From contig NZ_CAADFC020000030.1 in assembly GCF_900696085.1 (NCBI RefSeq), forward strand, positions 1 through 64,000: a stretch of DNA of 64,000 nt. The letters run 5' to 3'. The notes under the pieces were generated by a model that was not told the DNA's origin, did not search any database, and was given only the letters and a program-made list of their open reading frames with translations. How positions within the stretch are numbered: position 1 is the stretch's first letter; each line of letters starts with the position of its first letter. Shown here piece by piece: positions 32,535-41,063 of this stretch. The translations under genes were made by a program, and so were the position numbers. The stretch comes from Bradyrhizobium ivorense. Its GTDB lineage: Bacteria > Pseudomonadota > Alphaproteobacteria > Rhizobiales > Xanthobacteraceae.

Positions 32535-32551
32535 ACGGAGGATGCCTCCGT
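32535..32551. promoter_or_regulatory. Probable TetR operator
   Basis: ACGGAGG, three bases, CCTCCGT: a perfect inverted repeat 28 bases upstream of the tetR start and 108 before the hydroxylase small-subunit start. Size and symmetry fit operators of TetR repressors, and GTAAACGGAGG resembles several known ones. Confidence 0.6.
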
Positions 32552-32658
32552 ATATGGCGACCAGCATCCGGCCTGACAAGGCGCGCCGACCCCAGTTCGG
32601 CGGGCCACGGCGCCGTGTTGCCTCGATTCAACCGACCATACACGGATCGGAGCCCTGC

Positions 32659-33156
32659 ATGAATCTCCCCATCAGTCTCACCATCAACGGTGTCCGCCGG
32701 GAAATTGTCCTCGACGACCCCCGCGTCACCCTGCTCGATCTGCTGCGCGAGCGGCTCGACCTCACCGGAGCCAAGAAGGGCTGCGACCGCGGCCAGTGCG
32801 GCGCCTGCACCATTCTGGTCGACGGCTGGCGCATCAATTCCTGCCTTGCGCTCGCCGTCAGCCATGACGGCGCCGTGATCACCACCATCGAGGGCGTCGC
32901 GCAGGGCGACCAGTTGCATCCGGTGCAGGCCGCCTTCATCGCCCATGACGGCTTTCAGTGCGGCTTCTGCACACCGGGCCAGATCATGAGCACCATCGGC
33001 CTAATCCAGGAAGGCCAGGCCGGCGACGATCCGGAGCGCGTCCGCGAATGCATGAGCGGCAATCTCTGCCGCTGCGGCGCCTATGCCGGGATCACCGAGG
33101 CCGTGCTCGAGGCGCAAGCCAACATGACACACGCAAAGCAGAGGCGCTCCGCATGA
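32659..33156 (+). CDS. Molybdenum hydroxylase [2Fe-2S] subunit (PaoA-like)
   Basis: A 165-residue xanthine dehydrogenase family small subunit. Plant-type [2Fe-2S] cysteines are in KKGCDRGQCGACTILVDG and NSC (about 42-64). The second cluster is bound through GFQCGFCTPGQI and NLCRCGAY (about 100-140). It transfers electrons from the Mo centre to FAD. Unlike E. coli PaoA, there is no Tat signal before MNLPISLTING, so the complex is presumably cytoplasmic. The stop overlaps the next start (ATGA). Confidence 0.93.
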   Translation: MNLPISLTINGVRREIVLDDPRVTLLDLLRERLDLTGAKKGCDRGQCGACTILVDGWRINSCLALAVSHDGAVITTIEGVAQGDQLHPVQAAFIAHDGFQCGFCTPGQIMSTIGLIQEGQAGDDPERVRECMSGNLCRCGAYAGITEAVLEAQANMTHAKQRRSA

Positions 33157-34199
33157 TGAATTTTGATTATGTCCGGCCGGCCAATGTCGCGGATGCGATC
33201 GCGGCGGCCAGCGAGAAGGGTGCGGCCTATCTGGCGTCCGGCACCAACCTGCTCGACCTGATGAAGGGCGGCGTCTGCCGGCCGAGCCGGCTGGTCGACG
33301 TCACGCGGCTGCCCGGGCTCGATCGCATCGAACGTCTTGCCGACGGGTCTTTGCGGATCGGCGCGCTGGTGCGCAATGCCTATCTCGCCCATGACGCCGA
33401 GTTTGCCTATGCCTATCCGGCGGTGGCCGAGGCATTGTTGTCGGGCGCCTCCGCGCAGCTTCGCAACGCCGCGACCGTCGGCGGCAATCTGCTGCAGCGG
33501 ACGCGCTGCGCGTACTTCTATGACGTCGGCAGCGCCTGCAACAAGCGCTGGCCGGGCGCCGGCTGCGATGCGCTGAAGGGCGAGAACCGCCTGCACGCCG
33601 TGCTCGGCTGGAGCGAGGGCTGCATCGCGACCCATCCGTCCGACTTCTGCGTGCCGCTGGTCGCGCTCGACACCGTGGTTGAGATCGAGGGCAAGGACGG
33701 CCGCCGCGAGCTGCCGCTCGAGGCGCTGCATCGTCTGCCCGGCGATGCGCCGTCGCGCGAGACCGAGCTGGAGCGCGGCGATTTGATCGTCGCGCTGCGG
33801 CTGCCGGCGCAGGCAAAGGACTTTGCCGCGCATGCGCGCTACATCAAGGTGCGCGAGCGCACGTCCTATGCCTTCGCCGTGGTCTCCGCCGCGGCCACCC
33901 TGCGCATCACGGACGGCAAGATCGGCGAGGCGCGGCTCGCCCTTGGCGGCGTCGCCGCAAAGCCGTGGCGGGCACGCGAGGCCGAGCAAATCCTCGCCGG
34001 CGCTTCGCCTGATGCTGCCCTCTATCGCGAGGCGGCGCGCGCGGCGCTCGCCGATGCAAAGCCGTCCGGCGACAACACCTTCAAGATCGAGCTCGCGCAG
34101 CGCATCGTCGTGCGCGCGCTCTCCCTTGCCGCAGCCGGCACCCCGGCGCGTATTCCCGCGCTCCCCGGCTCCCCCTTCTCCTCTGTTGCAGGAGCGTGA
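33153..34199 (+). CDS. Molybdenum hydroxylase FAD subunit (PaoB-like)
   Basis: A 348-residue FAD-binding subunit of the CO-dehydrogenase/xanthine-dehydrogenase family. The FAD pyrophosphate loop is at 28-34 (ASGTNLL) with a second FAD segment ATVGGNLLQRTRC (108-119). An insertion with cysteines C119, C129, C138, C157 and C166 matches the PaoB/YagS type, which binds an extra [4Fe-4S] cluster. Overlap with the small-subunit gene and a three-base gap to the large-subunit gene show a tight operon. Confidence 0.92.
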   Translation: MMNFDYVRPANVADAIAAASEKGAAYLASGTNLLDLMKGGVCRPSRLVDVTRLPGLDRIERLADGSLRIGALVRNAYLAHDAEFAYAYPAVAEALLSGASAQLRNAATVGGNLLQRTRCAYFYDVGSACNKRWPGAGCDALKGENRLHAVLGWSEGCIATHPSDFCVPLVALDTVVEIEGKDGRRELPLEALHRLPGDAPSRETELERGDLIVALRLPAQAKDFAAHARYIKVRERTSYAFAVVSAAATLRITDGKIGEARLALGGVAAKPWRAREAEQILAGASPDAALYREAARAALADAKPSGDNTFKIELAQRIVVRALSLAAAGTPARIPALPGSPFSSVAGA

Positions 34200-34202
34200 C
34201 GC

Positions 34203-36473
34203 ATGACGCTTGAGATCAGTCTGACCCGCGACCCCGCCCATCTCCGCCATGGCTCGAACGTCGGCCAGTCGCTGACCCGCACCGATGGCATTCTGAAGGT
34301 GACCGGAAAAGCGCGCTATGCCGCCGACAATCATCCGCCCGGCATGCTCTATGCCGTGATCGCCACCAGCTGCATCGCGCGCGGCCGCGTCACATCGCTC
34401 GACGTCGCCGCCGCCAAGCGCCATCCCGGCGTCGTCGACGTGATGACGCCGTCGCACAAGCCGGAGCTCGCGGAAGACCCGGACGCAAAAGGGAATCCGT
34501 TCGCCTTCCGCATGGAGCTGTTGCAGAGCGACGAGGTGCGCTACGCCAACCAGGCGATCGCGGTCGTGATCGCCGAGACGCTGGAGGCCGCGACCGAGGG
34601 CGCGGCACTGCTGTCGCCGCGCTACCAGGTCGAGATCGCGCGCGTCGGCCTCGATGCCGGCGAGGCCTATGCGCCGCCGGTGGTCGGGATCGGCAATCCG
34701 GCCGAAGTCGTTGTCGGCGACGTCGAGGCCGGCCTTGCCGCGGCAACGAAGCTGACCGATGCGACCTACGAGACGCCGGCGCAGTATCACAACGCGATGG
34801 AGCCGCACGCCATCGTCGCGGTGTGGGACGGCGACCGCCTGTTCATCGACACGCCGAGCCAGGGCATGGCGTTCGCGCAGATGCGCGTCGCCGGGCTGTT
34901 CGGCATTCCGCCCGGCAACATCCACGTCAACAGCCCGTTCCTCGGCGGCGGCTTCGGCTCCAAGGGGCTGATCTCCGGGCCGCAGGTGCTCGGCATCATG
35001 GCGGCCAAGCTGGTCGCGCGTCCGGTCAAGCTGGTGCTGCGGCGGAGCCAGATGTACGGCCCGGTCGGCCATCGCCCGCCGACCCGGCAGCGGCTGCGCA
35101 TCGGCACCGACGATGCCGGCATGCTGACGGCGATCGATCATCACGCGCGCATCGTGACCTCGAGCTTCGATGATTTCTACGAGCCCGCCGCCGACGCCTC
35201 GCACACGCTGTATGCCGCACCTGCGATCCACACCGCGCATGAGGCGGTGCGCGTCGACACCGGCACGCCGCTGTTCATGCGCGCGCCGGGCGAGGCCACC
35301 GGATCGATCGCGCTGGAGAGCGCGATCGACGAGGCGGCGTTCGCCTGCGGCCTCGATCCGCTGGAGTTCCGGCTGAAGAACTACGCCGAGGTCGAGCCGA
35401 CCACCGGCAAGCCGTTCTCCTCGAAGGCGCTGCGGCAGTGCTACGCCAAGGCCGCCGAGCGCTTCGGCTGGGCGCGGCGTCCGCTTCGGCCCAAGCAGAT
35501 GCGCGACGAGAACGGTTTTCTGGTCGGCTGGGGCGTCGGCACCGCGACCTTCCCGGCGATCATGTTCCAGGGCAATGCCCGCGCCGTGATCCGCGCCGAC
35601 GGCAAGGGCGTGATGGAGACCGGCGCGCACGACATGGGGCAGGGCGCCTGGACCGCGCTGGCGCAGATCTCGGCCGACTCGCTCGGCCTCGATCTCGATC
35701 AGCTGACGTTCCGCTCCGGCTCTTCCGATCTGCCGGATGCCGGCATCGCCGGCGGCTCCGGCCATACCGCAACCGTCGGCGCCGCGATCCACAATGCCGG
35801 CGCGGCCGTGATCGCCAAGCTCGCCGAGCTCGCGACGTCGGACGAGCGTTCGCCGCTGTTCGGCGCCGGAAATGCCGGCGTGATCGCGCGCGGCGGCCGG
35901 CTCTATCGCCGCGACGACGAGGCGCGCAGCGAGGGCTATGCCGAGATCCTGGCGCGGGCCGGTCTCGCCGAGGTCGACGGCACCGGCAGCGGCGCGGCCG
36001 ATCCGGCGGCGCAGTCGCAATATGCCATGCACGCGCACGGCGCCGTGTTCGCCGAGGTGAAGGTCGATCCGGAGCTCGGCCAGATCCGCGCCACGCGGAT
36101 GGTCGGCGCCTTCGCCGCCGGCCGCATCATCAATCCGCTGCTGGTGCAAAGCCAGCTCTATGGCGGCATGATCTGGGGCCTGTCGTTCGCGCTGCACGAG
36201 GAGGCGGTGATGGATCATCGCTCCGGCCGCATCCTGAACGCCAACCTCGCGGAGTATCATGTGCCCGTGAATGCCGACGTGCCGCCGATGGACGTCATCA
36301 CCGTCGACGAGCACGATCCCCACGTGAATGCGCTCGGCATCAAGGGCGTCGGCGAGATCGGCATCACTGGCAGCGCCGGCGCCGTCGCCAACGCCGTCTG
36401 GCACGCCACCGGCATCCGCGTGCGGCGCTTCCCGATCCGGATCGAGGACGTGGTGATGGGGCTGGGAGGGTAG
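34203..36473 (+). CDS. Molybdenum hydroxylase Mo-cofactor subunit (PaoC-like)
   Basis: A 756-residue molybdopterin-binding subunit. Family motifs are GGGFGSKG (about 252), FMRAPGEATG, GAHDMGQGAWTALAQI (about 480) and GVGEIGITGSAGAVANA near the C-terminus. E718 in GEIG is the probable catalytic base. With the two preceding genes it forms a three-subunit aldehyde oxidoreductase-like enzyme most similar in layout to PaoABC. Maturation factors (PaoD/XdhC type) are not next to it. Substrate unknown; aromatic aldehydes are usual for this type. Confidence 0.93.
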   Translation: MTLEISLTRDPAHLRHGSNVGQSLTRTDGILKVTGKARYAADNHPPGMLYAVIATSCIARGRVTSLDVAAAKRHPGVVDVMTPSHKPELAEDPDAKGNPFAFRMELLQSDEVRYANQAIAVVIAETLEAATEGAALLSPRYQVEIARVGLDAGEAYAPPVVGIGNPAEVVVGDVEAGLAAATKLTDATYETPAQYHNAMEPHAIVAVWDGDRLFIDTPSQGMAFAQMRVAGLFGIPPGNIHVNSPFLGGGFGSKGLISGPQVLGIMAAKLVARPVKLVLRRSQMYGPVGHRPPTRQRLRIGTDDAGMLTAIDHHARIVTSSFDDFYEPAADASHTLYAAPAIHTAHEAVRVDTGTPLFMRAPGEATGSIALESAIDEAAFACGLDPLEFRLKNYAEVEPTTGKPFSSKALRQCYAKAAERFGWARRPLRPKQMRDENGFLVGWGVGTATFPAIMFQGNARAVIRADGKGVMETGAHDMGQGAWTALAQISADSLGLDLDQLTFRSGSSDLPDAGIAGGSGHTATVGAAIHNAGAAVIAKLAELATSDERSPLFGAGNAGVIARGGRLYRRDDEARSEGYAEILARAGLAEVDGTGSGAADPAAQSQYAMHAHGAVFAEVKVDPELGQIRATRMVGAFAAGRIINPLLVQSQLYGGMIWGLSFALHEEAVMDHRSGRILNANLAEYHVPVNADVPPMDVITVDEHDPHVNALGIKGVGEIGITGSAGAVANAVWHATGIRVRRFPIRIEDVVMGLGG

Positions 36474-36480
36474 CCAGCAG

Positions 36481-36565
36481 CGTCATTGCGAGCGAAGCGA
36501 AGCAATCCATTCCTCCATGCGGAGATAGGTGGATTGCTTCGTCGCTTACGCTCCTCGCAATGACG
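36481..36565. repeat. Dispersed intergenic palindromic repeat, family C, copy 2
   Basis: CGTCATTGCGAGCGAAGCG with AAGCAATCCA on the left and TGGATTGCTTCGTCGCTTACG with CTCGCAATGACG on the right. The left arm is identical to 10822-10850. It lies between two convergent genes and could act as a bidirectional transcript end. Confidence 0.88.
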
Positions 36566-36613
36566 GCGCGTGAGTGATCCTCAGTGTCGTCCCGGCGAAA
36601 CTACACGACGCAA

Positions 36614-37291
36614 CTACCCTGTCCCCGTCACGCAATTCACCCACAGCACCACGGCCTTGGCATCACGCGCCGGGTTGGAGAAGCGATGCGGCCGGCGGCT
36701 GGCGAAGCGAAAGCTGTCGCCCTGCTTCAGCGTCCACGTCTCCGTATCCACCGTCAGCGTCATCTCGCCTGACAGCACGAGACCGGCTTCCTCGCCGTCA
36801 TGGGTGTAAAACTCGTCGCCGGTGTTGCCGCCGGGGTCGAGATGCACCAGGAACAGGTTGAGCCGGCTCTCGCTGCCGGCCGGGCTCAGCAATTGCTTCG
36901 AAATCCCGGTGCGCCACAGCTTCAGCTCGGCGCGCTGCATCTCGCGGGTGACGACACCGCCCGTGCTGTCACCATTCGGCGCGGCCCCGAACAGCGCCGC
37001 AATGCCGACGCCGAGCACGTCGGCGAGCGTCGCCAGCACGCGCAACGACGGCGACGACAGGCCGCGCTCGATCTGGCTGACGAAGCCGATCGACAGTTCG
37101 GTGCGCGCGGCCACCGTCTCCAGCGACATCGCCTTGTCGCGGCGCAGGTCGCGGATGCGGCGGCCGACCGCGAGATCCATCGGCGGCTCGGCCGGCTTCT
37201 TGACGGTTTTCCCGGCCGGTTTTTTGGCGGCGCGGGGTGCCATCGCGGGCCGCGCTGCCGCCGCCTTGCGCATTCGTTTGCCGCCGCTCAC
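36614..37291 (-). CDS. XRE-family regulator with cupin domain
   Basis: A 225-residue regulator. A basic Ala/Lys-rich N-terminus (1-40) precedes an XRE helix-turn-helix (about 42-98: GRRIRDLRRDKAMSLETVAA, SIGFVSQIERGLSSPSLRVL) and a C-terminal cupin (about 150-222: DGEEAGLVLSGEMTLTV, FRFASRRPHRFSNP). It starts at a GTG with AAGGAAG upstream. It is divergent from the amino-acid ABC/amine-oxidase operon, and two TTCA-N6-TGAA palindromes lie between. A role as ligand-sensing repressor of amino-acid or polyamine catabolism is likely. Confidence 0.87.
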   Translation of the reverse strand: MSGGKRMRKAAAARPAMAPRAAKKPAGKTVKKPAEPPMDLAVGRRIRDLRRDKAMSLETVAARTELSIGFVSQIERGLSSPSLRVLATLADVLGVGIAALFGAAPNGDSTGGVVTREMQRAELKLWRTGISKQLLSPAGSESRLNLFLVHLDPGGNTGDEFYTHDGEEAGLVLSGEMTLTVDTETWTLKQGDSFRFASRRPHRFSNPARDAKAVVLWVNCVTGTG

Positions 37292-37305
37292 GTCAATCCG
37301 CTTCC

Positions 37306-37370
37306 TTCATGTGCATGAAAACCGCTTGCATTGGCCGCGGTTTCGTGACCACAATTTCATATTGGTGAAA
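37306..37370. promoter_or_regulatory. Two TTCA-N6-TGAA palindromes, probable XRE operators
   Basis: TTCATGTGCATGAA at 37306-37319 and TTTCATATTGGTGAAA at 37355-37370 share TTCA-N6-TGAA and are centred about 50 bases apart. One is just upstream of the regulator gene and the other nearer the transporter gene, suggesting joint autoregulation and control of the divergent operon. Confidence 0.55.
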
Positions 37371-37452
37371 ATAGGCCGGAACGGCGTCGCCCGCAACACC
37401 TGTCTGGAAGGCAGGGCGAAGCGGCGCCGAGCCCAGCTTCGGGAGGTCGTGC

Positions 37453-38220
37453 ATGTCGCTTCAGCGTCTCGTTCAGGCCGCGTTGGCCGTATTCGTCCTC
37501 GCCCTGAGCGCGCCGTCGCAGGCGCAGCAGGTGCTGAAGGTCGGCTCGACCCCGACCGGCATCCCCTTCACCTTCCTCGACACCAAGACCAACTCGATCC
37601 AGGGCATCATGGTCGATCTCGCCACCGAGATCGGCAAGGACGCCGGCTTCACCGTGCAGATCGAGCCGATGCAGTTCTCGGCGCTGATCCCCTCGCTGAC
37701 TGCGAACAAGATCGACATCATCGCCGCCGCGATGTTCGCCACCGCGGCGCGCAAGGAGGTGATCGACTTCTCCGACGCTGTCTACACCTATGGCGAGGGC
37801 CTTGTGGTGCCGAAGACCGACAGCAAGGCCTACACCTCGCAGGAGGATCTGAAGGGCACCGTGGTCGGCGCCCAGGTCGGCACCGCGTTCGTCGATGCGC
37901 TGAAGAAGACCGGGCTGTTCAGCGAGGTCAAGGTCTACGACACAATCCCGGACATCCTGCGCGACGTCAACGCGGGGCGGCTGAAGGCCGGCTTCGCCGA
38001 CTATCCGATCCTCGCCTACAATCTGCAGCAGGGCAATTTCGCCGACGTCCGCCTGGTCGACAGTTACAAGCCCGTCACCGTCGGCACCGTCGCGATCGGC
38101 GTGCGCAAGAGCGACACCGAACTGCTCGGCAAGATCAACGCCTCGCTGGCGAAGCTGAAGGCCAATGGCACGATCGCGAAGATCTTGGAGAAGTGGGGCC
38201 AGAAAGCCAACGCGTCGTGA
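37453..38220 (+). CDS. Polar amino-acid ABC transporter substrate-binding protein
   Basis: A 255-residue family 3 binding protein with a signal peptide ending at SQAQQ. Motifs include KVGSTPTGIPFTFLDTK, GIMVDLATEIGKDAG, AAAMFATAARKEVIDFSD and VVGAQVGTAFVDAL. It captures an amino acid or related amine in the periplasm. Its permease and ATPase genes follow after a 147-base gap filled by a dispersed repeat. Ligand cannot be read from sequence. Confidence 0.92.
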   Translation: MSLQRLVQAALAVFVLALSAPSQAQQVLKVGSTPTGIPFTFLDTKTNSIQGIMVDLATEIGKDAGFTVQIEPMQFSALIPSLTANKIDIIAAAMFATAARKEVIDFSDAVYTYGEGLVVPKTDSKAYTSQEDLKGTVVGAQVGTAFVDALKKTGLFSEVKVYDTIPDILRDVNAGRLKAGFADYPILAYNLQQGNFADVRLVDSYKPVTVGTVAIGVRKSDTELLGKINASLAKLKANGTIAKILEKWGQKANAS

Positions 38221-38232
38221 GATGAGGTGATC

Positions 38233-38341
38233 CGTCACCCTGAGGTGCGAGCTCTTGCGAGCCTCGAAGGGTCGACGGCCACCAGCCGGGCCGATTCATC
38301 CTTCGAGGCTCGCCGAAGGGGCTCGCACCTCAGGATGACGG
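38233..38341. repeat. Dispersed intergenic palindromic repeat, family A, copy 2, inside ABC operon
   Basis: CGTCACCCTGAGGTGCGAGC on the left is inverted as GCTCGCACCTCAGGATGACGG on the right, with inner arms CCTCGAAGG and CCTTCGAGG. The core 38262-38312 is identical to 426-476. It lies between the binding-protein and permease genes and would form a large hairpin in the message. Confidence 0.88.
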
Positions 38342-38367
38342 TCGAGAGGATTGGATACACCTAGCCG

Positions 38368-39021
38368 ATGCAAAAATTCTTCCATGACGCGGTCGAGTTC
38401 GTGCCGATCCTGTTGCAGGGCGTCTGGCTGACCATTGTCGTCACCATCGGCTCGCTGTTGCTGTCGACCGTGCTCGGGCTGGTGTGGGCCTTGATGCGGG
38501 TCTCCGGCATCGGCTTCTTCGTCGGCCTCAGCGCCTCGCTGATCAATGTGATCCGCGGCATTCCGATCATCGTGCTGCTGTTCTACATCTACTTCGTGAT
38601 GCCCGATTTCGGCATCGCGCTGTCGGCGCTGCAGGCGGCGATCATCGGGCTCGGCATCGCCTATTCGGCCTACCAGGCGGAAAATTTCCGCGCCGGCATC
38701 GAGGCGATCGACAAGGGGCAGATCGAGGCGGCGCAGACCATCGGCATGGGCTGGTGGCTCACCATGCGCCGCGTAGTGCTGCCGCAGGCGGTCAGGATCA
38801 TCCTGCCGCCCTACGGCAACATCATGATCATGATGCTGAAGGATTCCTCGCAGGCCTCGACCATCACGGTCGCCGAGCTCGCGCTGCAGGGCAAGCTGAT
38901 CGCCTCTTCGACCTTCAAGAACACCAGCGTGTTCACGCTGGTCGCGCTGATGTATCTCACCATGAGCATTCCGCTCATCCTGCTGGTTCGGCATTTTGAG
39001 AACAAGGCGAACCGGAAATGA
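38368..39021 (+). CDS. Polar amino-acid ABC transporter permease
   Basis: A 217-residue HisM/GlnP-type permease with about five membrane segments. The family signature is RGIPIIVLLFYIYF (about 64-77). The EAA loop is EAAQTIGMGWWLTMRRVVLPQAVR (about 122-145). It overlaps the ATPase start by four bases. A single permease gene implies a homodimer in the membrane. Confidence 0.92.
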   Translation: MQKFFHDAVEFVPILLQGVWLTIVVTIGSLLLSTVLGLVWALMRVSGIGFFVGLSASLINVIRGIPIIVLLFYIYFVMPDFGIALSALQAAIIGLGIAYSAYQAENFRAGIEAIDKGQIEAAQTIGMGWWLTMRRVVLPQAVRIILPPYGNIMIMMLKDSSQASTITVAELALQGKLIASSTFKNTSVFTLVALMYLTMSIPLILLVRHFENKANRK

Positions 39022-39749
39022 TTGAACTGAGGGATGTCCACAAGAGCTTCGGCAAGGTCGAGGTGCTGAAAGGCATCACCGCGTCCGTCGCCAAGAGCGA
39101 AGTGGTGTGCATCATCGGGCCGTCGGGTTCGGGCAAGTCGACCATCCTGCGCTGCATCAACGGCCTCGAAAGCTACGATGCCGGCGACATCACCGTCGAA
39201 GGCGCGCGGGTCAACCGCGACGACCGCTCGATCGTTTCGATCCGCACCCAGGTCTCGATGGTGTTCCAGCGCTTCAATCTGTTCCCGCATCGCACCGCGC
39301 TCGAGAATGTCATCGAAGGCCCACTCTATGTGAAGAAGGAGCCGCGCGAGGCGGCGATCGCGCGCGGCCGCGCGCTGCTGGCGCAGGTCGGGCTCGCCGA
39401 CAAGGCCGACGTGCATCCGCCAAAACTATCCGGCGGCCAGCAGCAGCGCGTCGCCATCGCCCGCGCGCTGGCGATGCAGCCGAAGGCGATCCTGTTTGAT
39501 GAGCCGACCTCGGCGCTCGATCCCGAACTGGTCGGCGAGGTGCTGTCGGTGATGCGCAAGCTCGCCGACGACGGCATGACCATGGTGGTCGTCACCCATG
39601 AGATGGGCTTTGCCCGCGACGTCGCCGACCGCGTGCTGTTCATCGACGGCGGCGTCATCGTCGAGCAGGGCGCCGCCAAATCCGTCCTCAACCAGCCGCA
39701 GCACCCGCGCACGCAAGACTTTCTGCGGCGCGTGCTGCATCCGCTCTGA
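39018..39749 (+). CDS. Polar amino-acid ABC transporter ATPase
   Basis: A 243-residue GlnQ/HisP-type ATPase. Walker A GPSGSGKST (32-40), Q-loop VFQRFNLFPHRTALENV, signature LSGGQQQRVAIARALAM, Walker B AILFDEPTSALDPELVGEVL, and H-loop VVVTHEMGFARDVADRV. It is translationally coupled to the permease and followed 14 bases later by an FAD amine oxidase gene, linking uptake with oxidation of the substrate. Confidence 0.94.
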   Translation: MIELRDVHKSFGKVEVLKGITASVAKSEVVCIIGPSGSGKSTILRCINGLESYDAGDITVEGARVNRDDRSIVSIRTQVSMVFQRFNLFPHRTALENVIEGPLYVKKEPREAAIARGRALLAQVGLADKADVHPPKLSGGQQQRVAIARALAMQPKAILFDEPTSALDPELVGEVLSVMRKLADDGMTMVVVTHEMGFARDVADRVLFIDGGVIVEQGAAKSVLNQPQHPRTQDFLRRVLHPL

Positions 39750-39763
39750 TCCGGTCGCCTCCC

Positions 39764-41053
39764 ATGTCCTCTCCTGTCCGCGTGCCGCTGCCACCAAGTC
39801 TTTACGCCGACACCGCTGTCGCGCCGACGCCAACGCCGCCGCTGACCGCGGACAAGAGCGTGCCGGTCGCGATCATCGGCGGCGGCTTCACCGGCCTTTC
39901 CACCGCGCTGCATCTCGCCGAGCAGGGCGTATCCGCGACCGTGCTGGAGGCGCAGGAGCCTGGCTGGGGCGCCTCCGGCAACAATGGCGGGCAGACCAAT
40001 CCGGGGCTGAAGCACGATCCGGATCAGATCGAAGCCGATTTCGGCGCCGATCTCGGCCGCCGCATGATCGACTTCTCCTACGGCACCACCAATTTCACGC
40101 ATGATTTGATCCGCCGCTACCAGATCCCCTGCGAGGCGCGGCAGAACGGCACGCTGCGCGCCGCCTACAACGAAGCCAGCGCGGCGGCGATCGCGACCAC
40201 CGCGCAACAGTGCATCGCCCGCGGCATGCCGGTCAAACTGCTCGACGCCGCCGAGATCCGCGAGATGACCGGCAGCGATCGCTACCTCTGCGCCATGCTC
40301 GACGCGCGCGGCGGCGATCTGCATCCGCTGAGCTATGTGCGCGGGCTGGCGCGTGCCGCGATCGGCGCCGGGGCCGCGGTCTATAGTGAGACGCCGGCGC
40401 TGCGGCTGACCCGCGACGGCGGCCGCTGGCGGATCGAGACGCCGCGCGCGGTGGTGCATGCCGACAAGGTGCTGCTCGCGACCAATGGATTCACCGATGA
40501 TCTCTGGCCGGCGCTCCGCCGCAGCATCGTGCCGGTGTTTTCCTCGATCGCCTGCACCGCGCCGCTGTCCGACGCCGTCGCACGTTCGATCATGCCGGGG
40601 CGGCCGGTGCTGTACGAGAGCGGCCACATCACGGTCTATTACCGCATCGACCAGCGTAACCGCCTCTTGATGGGCGGCCGCGGCCCGATGCGCTGGATCA
40701 GCAAGCCCGCCGACGTTGCCTATCTCATCAGCTACGCCGAGCGGCTGTGGCCGCAGCTTGCGGGCGTCGCCTGGACCCACGGCTGGAACAGCCGCCTCGC
40801 CATCACCGCCGATCACTATCCGCACGTGCATCAGCCCGCGGAGAACCTCCTGATCTCGCTCGGCTGCAACGGCCGCGGCGTCGCGCTCTCGACCGCGATG
40901 GGTGCGCAGCTCGCCCGCCGCCTGATCGACGGCAAGTGCAAGATCGACATGCCCGTCACCGGCATCAAGCCGATCCCGCTGCACGCCTTCTGGCGCGTCG
41001 GCGTCACCGCCGCGGTGCTGACCGGGCGGGTGCGCGACCGGCTCGGGGTGTGA
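39764..41053 (+). CDS. FAD-dependent amine/amino-acid oxidase (PuuB-like, DAO family)
   Basis: A 429-residue DAO-fold flavoenzyme. The FAD motif is VAIIGGGFTGLSTALHLAEQG (about 32-52), with GWGASGNNGGQTNPGLK at ~66-82, which is typical of gamma-glutamylputrescine oxidase-like proteins. The C-terminal FAD segment is GCNGRGVALSTAMGAQLARRL. Substrate oxidation would release an aldehyde or oxo acid, ammonia and H2O2. The operon with an amino-acid importer and a cupin-XRE regulator suggests use of an imported amine or amino acid as a nitrogen source. Confidence 0.87.
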   Translation: MSSPVRVPLPPSLYADTAVAPTPTPPLTADKSVPVAIIGGGFTGLSTALHLAEQGVSATVLEAQEPGWGASGNNGGQTNPGLKHDPDQIEADFGADLGRRMIDFSYGTTNFTHDLIRRYQIPCEARQNGTLRAAYNEASAAAIATTAQQCIARGMPVKLLDAAEIREMTGSDRYLCAMLDARGGDLHPLSYVRGLARAAIGAGAAVYSETPALRLTRDGGRWRIETPRAVVHADKVLLATNGFTDDLWPALRRSIVPVFSSIACTAPLSDAVARSIMPGRPVLYESGHITVYYRIDQRNRLLMGGRGPMRWISKPADVAYLISYAERLWPQLAGVAWTHGWNSRLAITADHYPHVHQPAENLLISLGCNGRGVALSTAMGAQLARRLIDGKCKIDMPVTGIKPIPLHAFWRVGVTAAVLTGRVRDRLGV

Positions 41054-41063
41054 AACCCGCGAG

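Noticed and set aside
33081..36404. An 1107-codon minus-strand frame opposite the molybdenum hydroxylase genes
   Set aside because: No domain resemblance; it mirrors codon structure of the plus-strand genes.
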